Shown here in pieces: positions 54,007 through 64,000 of a DNA stretch of 64,000 nucleotides. Location of the stretch: assembly GCF_030463535.1 (NCBI RefSeq), contig NC_132879.1:219414-283413 (forward strand). The letters run 5' to 3'. The notes below the pieces were generated by a model. The model was not told the origin of the DNA and searched no databases. It saw only the letters and a list, made by a program, of their open reading frames with translations. This DNA is from Salminus brasiliensis (lineage: Eukaryota; Chordata; Actinopteri; Characiformes; Bryconidae). How positions within the stretch are numbered: the stretch's first letter is position 1; each line of letters starts with the position of its first letter. The translations under genes and the position numbers were made by a program.

Positions 54007-56665
54007 TAGCTCTATTAACATTAATATCCAGTATGAAGCTCTAATAACATTAATATCCAGTATGAAGCTCTAAGAACATTAATATCCAGTATGAAGCTCT
54101 AATAATATTAATATCCAATATGAAGCTCTAATAATATTAATATCCAGTATAAAGCTCTAATAATATTAATATCCAGTATGAAGCTCTAATAATATTAATA
54201 TCCAGTATGAAGCTCTAATAACATTAATATCCAGTATGAAGCTCTAATAGCATTAATATCCAGTATGAAGCTCTAATAACATTAATATCCAGTATTAAGC
54301 TCTAATAACATTAATATCCAGTATGAAGCTCTAATAATATTAATATCCAGTATAAAGCTCTAATAAATTAATATCCAGTATGAAGCTCTAATAATATTAA
54401 TATCCAGTATGAAGCTCTTATAACATTAATATCCAGTATGAAGCTCTAATACATTAATATCCAATATGAGGCTCTAATAACATAATATCCAGTATGAAGC
54501 TCTAATAACATTAATATCCAGTATGAAGCTCTAATAACATTAATATCCAGTGTGAAGCTCTAATAGCATTAATATCCAGTATGAAGCTCTGATAACATTA
54601 ATATCCAGTATGAAGCTCTAATAGCATTAATATCCAGTATGAAGCTCTAATAACATTAATATCCAGTATGAAGCTCTAATAGCATTAATATCCAGTATGA
54701 AGCTCTAATAACATTAATGTCCAGTATGAAGCTCTAATAATATTAATATCCAGAATTAAGCTCTAATAACATTAATATCCAGTATGAAGCTCTGATAACA
54801 TTAATATCCAGTATGAAGCTCTAAGAACATTAATATCCAGTATGAAGCTCTAATAACATTAATATCCAGTATGAAGCTCTTATAACATTAATATCCAGTA
54901 TGAAGCTCTAATAGCATTAATATCCAGTATGAAGCTCTAATAACATTAATATCCAGTATGAAGCTCTAATAACATTAATATCCAGAATTAAGCTCTGATA
55001 ACATTAATATCCAGTATGAGCTCTAATAATATTAATATCCAGGATGAAGCTCTAATAATATTAATATCCAGTATGAAGCTCTTATAACATTAATGTCCAG
55101 TATGAAGCTCAAATAAAATTAATATCCAGTATGAAGCTCTATAACATTAATATCCAGAATTAAGCTGTAATAACATTAATATCCAGTATGAAGCTCTAAT
55201 AGCATTAATATCCAGTATGAAGCTCTAATAACATTAATATCCAGTATGAAGCTCTAATAGCAATTAATATCCAGTATGAAGCTCTAATGACATTAATGTC
55301 CAGTATGTAGCTCTAATAATATTAATATCCAGAATTAAGCTCTAATAACATTAATATCCAGTATGAAGCTCTAATAACATTAATATCCAGAATTAAGCTG
55401 TAATAACATTAATATCCAGTATGAAGCTCTAATAGCATTAATATCCAGTATGAAGCTCTAATAACATTAATATCCAGTATGAAGCTCTAATAGCATTAAT
55501 ATCCAGTATGAAGCTCTAATGACATTAATGTCCAGTATGTAGCTCTAATAATATTAATATCCAGAATTAAGCTCTAATAACATTAATATCCAGTATGAAG
55601 CTCTGATAACATTAATATCCAGTATGAAGCTCTAGAACATTAATATCCAGTATGAAGCTCTAATAATATTAATATCCAGTATGAAGCTCTTATACATTAA
55701 TATCCAGTATGAAGCTCTAATAACATTAATATCCAGTATGAAGCTCTGATAACATTAATATCCAGTATGAAGCTCTAATAACATTAATATCCAGTGTGAA
55801 GCTCTAATAGCATTAATATCCAGTATGAAGCTCTGATAACATTAATATCCAGTATGAAGCTCTAATAGCATTAATATCCAGTATGAAGCTCTAAGAACAT
55901 TAATAATCCAGTATGAAGCTCTAATAATATTAATATCCAGTATGAAGCTCTTATATCATTAATATCCAGTATGAAGCTCTAATAGCATTAATATCCAGTA
56001 TGAAGCTCTAAAAACATTAATATCCAGTATGAAGCTCTAATAACATTAATATCCAGAATTAAGCTCTGATAACATTAATATCCAGTATGAAGCTCTAATA
56101 ATATTAATATCCAGTATAAAGCTCTAATAATATTAATATCCAGTATGAAGCTCTAATAATATTAATATCCAGTATGAAGCTCTTATAACATTAATATCCA
56201 GTATGAAGCTCTAATAACATAATATCCAATATGAGGCTCTAATAACATTAATACCAGTATGAAGCCTGATAACATTAATATCCAGTATGAAGCTCTAATA
56301 ACATTAATATCCAGTGTGAAGCTCTAATAGCATTAATATCCAGTATGAAGCTCTGATAACATTAATATCCAGTATGAAGCTCTAATAGCATTAATATCCA
56401 GTATGAAGCTCTAATAACATTAATATCCAGTATGAAGCTCTAATAGCATTAATATCCAGTATGAAGCTCTAATAACATTAATGTCCAGTATGAAGCTCTA
56501 ATAATATTAATATCCAGAATTAAGCTCTAATAACATTAATATCCAGTATGAAGCTCTGATAACATTAATATCCAGTATGAAGCTCTAAGAACATTAATAT
56601 CCAGTATGAAGCTCTAATAATATTAATATCCAGTATGAAGCTCTTATAACATTAATATCCAGTAA

Positions 56666-56865
56666 NNNNNNNNNNNNNNNNNNNNNNNNNNNNNNNNNNN
56701 NNNNNNNNNNNNNNNNNNNNNNNNNNNNNNNNNNNNNNNNNNNNNNNNNNNNNNNNNNNNNNNNNNNNNNNNNNNNNNNNNNNNNNNNNNNNNNNNNNNN
56801 NNNNNNNNNNNNNNNNNNNNNNNNNNNNNNNNNNNNNNNNNNNNNNNNNNNNNNNNNNNNNNNNN
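56666..56865. other. Assembly gap of 200 N
   Basis: Exactly 200 undetermined bases separate the 29-bp satellite from the 75-bp array. A round gap length usually marks unknown true size. Confidence 1.
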
Positions 56866-59800
56866 TACACTGAGGAGGAGGAGCTACAGTCTCTCATTAG
56901 GGTGAATATTAATAACGCTCTAAATGTAGGTATTGTGATATACACTGAGGAGGAGGAGCTACAGTCTCTCATTAGGGTGAATATTAATAACGCTCTAAAT
57001 GTAGGTATTGTGATATACACTGAGGAGGAGGAGCTACAGTCTCTCATTAGGGTGAATATTAATAACGCTCTAAATGTAGGTATTGTGATATACACTGAGG
57101 AGGAGGAGCTACAGTCTATCATTAGGGTAAATATTAATAACGCTCTAAATGTAGGTATTGTGATATACACTGAGGAGGAGGAGCTACAGTCTCTCATTAG
57201 GGTGAATATTAATAACTCTAAATGTAGGTATTGTGATATACACTGAGGAGGAGGAGCTACAGTCTCTCATTAGGGTGAATATTAATAACGCTCTAAATGT
57301 AGGTATTGTGATATACACTGAGGAGGAGGAGCTACAGTCTCTCATTAGGGTGAATATTAATAACTCTAAATGTAGGTATTGTGATATACACTGAGGAGGC
57401 GGAGCTACAGTCTCTCATTAGGGTGAATATTAATAACGCTCTAAATGTAGGTATTGTGATATACACTGAGGAGGTGGAGCTACAGTCTCTCATTAGGGTG
57501 AATATTAATAACGCTCTAAATGTAGGTATTGTGATATACACTGAGGAGGAGGAGCTACAGTCTCTCATTAGGGTGAATATTAATAACGCTCTAAATGTAG
57601 GTATTGTGATATACACTGAGGAGGAGGAGCTACAGTCTCTCATTAGGGTGAATATTAATAACGCTCTAAATGTAGGTATTGTGATATACACTGAGGAGGA
57701 GGAGCTACAGTCTCTCATTAGGGTGAATAATAATAACTCTAAATGTAGGTATTGTGATATACACTGAGGAGGAGGAGCTACAGTCTCTCATTAGGGTGAA
57801 TATTAATAACGCTCTAAATGTAGGTATTGTGATATACACTGAGGAGGAGGAGCTACAGTCTCTCATTAGGGTGAATATTAATAACTCTAAATGTAGGTAT
57901 TGTGATATACACTGAGGAGGCGGAGCTACAGTCTCTCATTAGGGTGAATATTAATAACGCTCTAAATGTAGGTATTGTGATATACACTGAGGAGGTGGAG
58001 CTACAGTCTCTCATTAGGGTGAATATTAATAACGCTCTAAATGTAGGTATTGTGATATACACTGAGGAGGAGGAGCTACAGTCTCTCATTAGGGTGAATA
58101 TTAATAACGCTCTAAATGTAGGTATTGTGATATACACTGAGGAGGAGGAGCTACAGTCTCTCATTAGGGTGAATATTAATAACGCTCTAAATGTAGGTAT
58201 TGTGATATACACTGAGGAGGAGGAGCTACAGTCTCTCATTAGGGTGAATAATAATAACTCTAAATGTAGGTATTGTGATATACACTGAGTAGGAGGAGCT
58301 ACAGTCTCTCATTAGGGTGAATATTAATAACGCTCTAAATGTAGGTATTGTGATATACACTGAGGAGGAGGAGCTACAGTCTCTCATTAGGGTGAATATT
58401 AATAACTCTAAATGTAGGTATTGTGATATACACTGAGGAGGTGGAGCTACAGTCTCTCATTAGGGTGAATATTAATAACGCTCTAAATGTAGGTATTGTG
58501 ATATACACTGAGGAGGTGGAGCTACAGTCTCTCATTAGGGTGAATATTAATAACGCTCTAAATGTAGGTATTGTGATATACACTGAGGAGGAGGAGCTAC
58601 AGTCTCTCATTAGGGTGAATATTAATAACGCTCTAAATGTAGGTATTGTGATATACACTGAGGAGGAGGAGCTACAGTCTCTCATTAGGGTGAATATTAA
58701 TAACGCTCTAAATGTAGGTATTGTGATATACACTGAGGAGGCGGAGCTACAGTCTCTCATTAGGGTGAATATTAATAACGGTCTAAATGTAGGTATTGTG
58801 ATATACACTGAGGAGGTGGAGCTACAGTCTCTAATTAGGGTGAATATTAATAACGCTCTAAATGTAGGTATTGTGATATACACTGAGGAGGAGGAGCTAC
58901 AGTCTCTCATTAGGGTGAATATTAATAACGCTCTAAATGTAGGTATTGTGATGTACACTGAGGAGGAGGAGCTACAGTCTCTCATTAGGGTGAATATTAA
59001 TAACTCTAAATGTAGGTATTGTGATATACACTGAGGAGGAGGAGCTACAGTCTCTCATTAGGGTGAATATTAATAACGCTCTAAATGTAGGTATTGTGAT
59101 ATACACTGAGGAGGAGGAGCTACAGTCTCTCATTAGGGTGAATATTAATAACTCTAAATGTAGGTATTGTGATATACACTGAGGAGGCGGAGCTACAGTC
59201 TCTCATTAGGGTGAATATTAATAACGCTCTAAATGTAGGTATTGTGATATACACTGAGGAGGCGGAGCTACAGTCTCTAATTAGGGTGAATATTAATAAC
59301 GCTCTAAATGTAGGTATTGTGATATACACTGAGGAGGCGGAGCTACAGTCTCTCATTAGGGTGAATATTAATAACGCTCTAAATGTAGGTATTGTGATAT
59401 ACACTGAGGAGGCGGAGCTACAGTCTCTAATTAGGGTGAATATTAATAACGCTCTAAATGTAGGTATTGTGATATACACTGAGGAGGCGGAGCTACAGTC
59501 TCTCATTAGGGTGAATATTAATAACGCTCTAAATGTAGGTATTGTGATATACACTGAGGAGGAGGAGCTACAGTCTCTCATTAGGGTGAATATTAATAAG
59601 GCTCTAAATGTAGGTATTGTGATATACACTGAGGAGGAGGAGCTACAGTCTCTCATTAGGGTGAATATTAATAACGCTCTAAATGTAGGTATTGTGATAT
59701 ACACTGAGGAGGAGGAGCTACAGTCTCTCATTAGGGTGAATATTAATAACGCTCTAAATGTAGGTATTGTGATATACACTGAGGAGGAGGAGCTACAGTC

Positions 59801-62800
59801 TCTCATTAGGGTGAATATTAATAACGCTCTAAATGTAGGTATTGTGATATACACTGAGGAGGAGGAGCTACAGTCTCTCATTAGGGTGAATATTAATAAC
59901 TCTAAATGTAGGTATTGTGATATACACTGAGGAGGAGGAGCTACAGTCTCTCATTAGGGTGAATATTAATAACTCTAAATGTAGGTATTGTGATATACAC
60001 TGAGGAGGAGGAGCTACAGTCTCTCATTAGGGTGAATATTAATAACGCTCTACATGTAGGTATTGTGATATACACTGAGGAGGCGGAGCTACAGTCTCTC
60101 ATTAGGGTGAATATTAATAACGCTCTAAATGTAGGTATTGTGATATACACTGAGAAGGCGGAGCTACAGTCTCTCATTAGGGTGAATATTAATAACGCTC
60201 TAAATGTAGGTATTGTGATATACACTGAGGAGGAGGAGCTACAGTCTCTCATTAGGGTGAATATTAATAACGCTCTAAATGTAGGTATTGTGATATACAC
60301 TGAGGAGGAGGAGCTACAGTCTCTCATTAGGGTGAATATTAATAACGCTCTAAATGTAGGTATTGTGATATACACTGAGGAGGAGGAGCTACAGTCTCTC
60401 ATTAGGGTGAATATTAATAACGCTCTAAATGTAGGTATTGTGATATACACTGAGGAGGAGGAGCTACAGTCTCTCATTAGGGTGAATATTAATAACGCTC
60501 TAAATGTAGGTATTGTGATATACACTGAGGAGGAGGAGCTACAGTCTCTCATTAGGGTGAATATTAATAACGCTCTAAATGTAGGTATTGTGATATACAC
60601 TGAGGAGGAGGAGCTACAGTCTCTCATTAGGGTGAATATTAATAACGCTCTACATGTAGGTATTGTGATATACACTGAGGAGGAGGAGCTACAGTCTCTC
60701 ATTAGGGTGAATATTAATAACGCTCTACATGTAGGTATTGTGATATACACTGAGGAGGCGGAGCTACAGTCTCTCATTAGGGTGAATATTAATAACGCTC
60801 TACATGTAGGTATTGTGATATACACTGAGGAGGCGGAGCTACAGTCTCTCATTAGGGTGAATATTAATAACGCTCTACATGTAGGTATTGTGATATACAC
60901 TGAGGAGGCGGAGCTACAGTCTCTCATTAGAGTGAATATTAATAACGCTCTACATGTAGGTATTATGGTATACACTGAGGAGGCGGAGCTACAGTCTCTC
61001 ATTAGGGTGAATATTAATGACGCTCTAAATGTAGGTATTGTGATATACACTGAGGAGGAGGAGCTACAGTCTCTCATTAGGGTGAATATTAATAACTCTA
61101 AATGTAGGTATTGTGATATACACTGAGGAGGAGGAGCTACAGTCTCTGATTAGGGTGAATATTAATAACGCTCTAAATGTAGGTATTGTGATATACACTG
61201 ACGAGGAGGAGCTACAGTCTCTCATTAGGGTGAATATTAATAACTCTAAATGTAGGTATTGTGATATACACTGAGGAGGAGGAGCTACAGTCTCTCATTA
61301 GGGTGAATATTAATAACGCTCTAAATGTAGGTATTGTGATATACACTGACGAGGCGGAGCTACAGTCTCTCATTAGGGTGAATAATAATAACGCTCTAAA
61401 TGTAGGTATTGTGATATACACTGAGGAGGAGGAGCTACAGTCTCTCATTAGGGTGAATATTAATAACGCTCTAAATGTAGGTATTATGATATACACTGAG
61501 GAGGAGGAGCTACAGTCTCAATAGGGTGAATATTAATAACGCTCTAAATGTAGGTATTGTGATATACACTGAGGAGGAGCTACAGTCTCTCATTAGGGTG
61601 AATATTAATAACGCTCTAAATGTAGGTATTGTGATATACACTGAGGAGGAGGAGCTACAGTCTCTCATTAGGGTGAATATTAATAACGCTCTACATGTAA
61701 GTATTGTGATATACACTGAGGAGGAGGAGCTACAGTCTCTCATTAGGGTGAATATTAATAGCGCTCTAAATGTAGGTATTGTGATATACACTGAGGAGGA
61801 GGAGCTACAGTCTCTCATTAGGGTGAATTTTAATAACGCTCTAAATGTAGGTACTGTGATATACACTGAGGAGGAGGAGCTACAGTCTCTCATTAGGGTG
61901 AATATTAATAACGCTCTAAATGTAGGTATTGTGATATACACTGAGGAGGTGGAGCTACAGTCTCTGATTAGGGTGAATATTAATAACGCTCTAAATGTAG
62001 GTATTGTGATATACACTGAGGAGGAGGAGCTACAGTCTCTCATTAGGGTGAATATTAATAACGCTCTAAATGTAGGTATTGTGATATACACTGAGGAGGA
62101 GGAGCTACAGTCTCTCATTAGGGTGAATATTAATAACGCTCTAAATATAGGTATTGTGATATACACTGAGGAGGAGGAGCTACAGTCTCTCATTAGGGTG
62201 AATATTAATAACTCTAAATGTAGGTATTGTGATATACACTGAGGAGGAGGAGCTACAGTCTCTCATTAGGGTGAATATTAATAACGCTCTAAATGTAGGT
62301 ATTGTGATATACACTGAGGAGGAGGAGCTACAGTCTCTCATTAGGGTGAATATTAATAACTCTAAATGTAGGTATTGTGATATACACTGAGGAGGCGGAG
62401 CTACAGTCTCTCATTAGGGTGAATATTAATAACGCTCTAAATGTAGGTATTGTGATATACACTGAGGAGGCGGAGCTACAGTCTCTAATTAGGGTGAATA
62501 TTAATAACGCTCTAAATGTAGGTATTGTGATATACACTGAGGAGGTGGAGCTACAGTCTCTCATTTGGGTGAATATTAATAACGCTCTAAATGTAGGTAT
62601 TGTGATATACACTGAGGAGGAGGAGCTACAGTCTCTCATTAGGGTGAATATTAATAACGCTCTAAATGTAGGTATTGTGATATACACTGAGGAGGAGGAG
62701 CTACAGTCTCTCATTAGGGTGAATATTAATAACGCTCTAAATGTAGGTATTGTGATATACACTGAGGAGGAGGAGCAACATTCTCTCATTAGGGTGAATA

Positions 62801-64000
62801 TTAATAATGCTCTAAATGTAGGTATTGTGATATACACTGAGGAGGAGGAGCTACAGTCTCTCATTAGGGTGAATATTAATAACGCTCTACATGTAGGTAT
62901 TGTGATATACACTGAGGAGGAGGAGCTACAGTCTCTCATTAGGGTGAATATTAATAACGCTCTACATGTAGGTATTGTGATATACACTGAGGAGGCGGAG
63001 CTACAGTCTCTCATTAGGGTGAATATTAATAATGCTCTACATGTAGGTATTGTGATATACACTGAGGAGGTGGAGCTACAGTCTCTCATTAGGGTGAATA
63101 TTAATAACGCTCTAAATGTAGGTATTGTGATATACACTGAGGAGGAGGAGCTACAGTCTCTCATTAGGGTGAATATTAATAACGCTCTAAATGTAGGTAT
63201 TGTGATATACACTGAGGAGGAGGAGCTACAATCTATCATTAGGGTGAATATTAATAACGCTCTAAATGTAGGTATTGTGATATACACTGAGGAGGAGGAG
63301 CTACAGTCTCTCATTAGGGTGAATATTAATAACTCTAAATGTAGGTATTGTGATATACACTGAGGAGGAGGAGCTACAGTCTCTCATTAGGGTGAATATT
63401 AATAACGCTCTAAATGTAGGTATTGTGATATACACTGAGGAGGAGGAGCTACAGTCTCTCATTAGGGTGAATATTAATAACTCTAAATGTAGGTATTGTG
63501 ATATACACTGAGGAGGAGGAGCTACAGTCTCTCATTAGGGTGAATATTAATAACGCTCTACATGTAGGTATTGTGATATACACTGAGGAGGAGGAGCTAC
63601 AGTCTCTCATTAGGGTGAATATTAATAACGCTCTACATGTAGGTATTGTGATATACACTGAGGAGGCGGAGCTACAGTCTCTCATTAGGGTGAATATTAA
63701 TAATGCTCTACATGTAGGTATTGTGATATACACTGAGGAGGTGGAGCTACAGTCTCTCATTAGGGTGAATATTAATAACGCTCTAAATGTAGGTATTGTG
63801 ATATACACTGAGGAGGAGGAGCTACAGTCTCTCATTAGGGTGAATATTAATAACGCTCTAAATGTAGGTATTGTGATATACACTGAGGAGGAGGAGCTAC
63901 AGTCTCTCATTAGGGTGAATATTAATAACGCTCTAAATGTAGGTATTGTGATATACACTGAGGAGGAGGAGCTACAGTCTCTCATTAGGGTGAATATTAA
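56866..64000. repeat. 75-bp minisatellite, inverted, open at window end (about 95 copies)
   Basis: This is the same family as 14261-20462 in reverse orientation (GCTCTAAATGTAGGTATTG, then TGATATACACTGAGGAGG). A 521-bp block is duplicated (57381 onward repeated at 57902). A set of ACATGTAGG variants clusters near 60650-60960 and again near 62880-63060 and 63550-63720, which suggests segment duplication. Both strands are open in stretches ended by the 73-bp variant. The array continues past the window. Confidence 0.97.

Larger units (their letters stand above)
45088..56665. repeat. 29-bp AT-rich satellite, block 2 (about 340 copies)
   Basis: This is the same monomer and orientation as 6484-10312. 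A higher-order period of 1769 bp (61 monomers) is visible: CCAATATGAGGCTC occurs at 45981 and 47750, and GAAGCTCAAATAAAATT recurs at the same offset (46621 and 48390). The same variants return about 8480 bp later at 54461 and 55099. The block is split by the transposon at 52372-54006 and ends in the assembly gap. It begins just upstream of the first visible exon of the unrecognised gene. Confidence 0.96.

Noticed and set aside
56902-63985. Repeat proteins of 25-residue units on both strands of the 75-bp arrays
   Set aside because: 75 is divisible by three, both strands are open equally, and frames end wherever a 73-bp variant occurs. No coding constraint is visible.

Overview
The window looks like teleost fish nuclear DNA. 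The evidence is introns with GT-AG borders, very dense (AC)n/(GT)n microsatellites, a full-length Tc1/mariner element, hAT-like and Tc1-like miniature elements, and a glipr1-krr1 gene pair in the tail-to-tail order that I recall from vertebrates. An otophysan such as a characin is possible, but the sequence alone does not settle the species. Well over half of the window is tandem repeat, and one 200-base assembly gap is present (56666-56865).

Layout. 1-6483: no gene seen; minisatellites and microsatellites. 6484-10312: first block of a 29-bp satellite. 11323-21718 (minus): a complete eight-exon secreted carboxylesterase-type alpha/beta hydrolase with an intact Ser-Glu-His triad; its 6.2-kb intron 4 is almost entirely a 75-bp minisatellite. 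22385-28193 (plus): krr1, ten exons, 379 residues, divergent from the esterase across a 666-bp GC-rich gap. 31962-34760 (minus): a GLIPR1-type CAP protein, six exons, 269 residues, converging on krr1; its intron 2 carries the same 75-bp family in opposite orientation. 35285-41360: a 6-kb array of about 21-bp units, interrupted by duplicated unique islands that each hold a CTCF-like motif. 42413-44987 (minus): the last four exons of a gene I do not recognise; its intron holds a fold-back Tc1-derived fragment. 45088-56665: a second, larger block of the 29-bp satellite, split by a 1635-bp Tc1-like transposon. 56866-64000: another 75-bp array, running past the window end.

How the genes relate. 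krr1 is a housekeeping ribosome-biogenesis gene. The esterase and the CAP protein are predicted to be secretory or membrane proteins. No shared pathway is evident, and the grouping is best read as positional synteny. The notable theme is how repeats relate to introns: arrays begin within about a dozen bases of 5' splice sites in two genes, and complementary AC and GT tracts bracket two short esterase introns.
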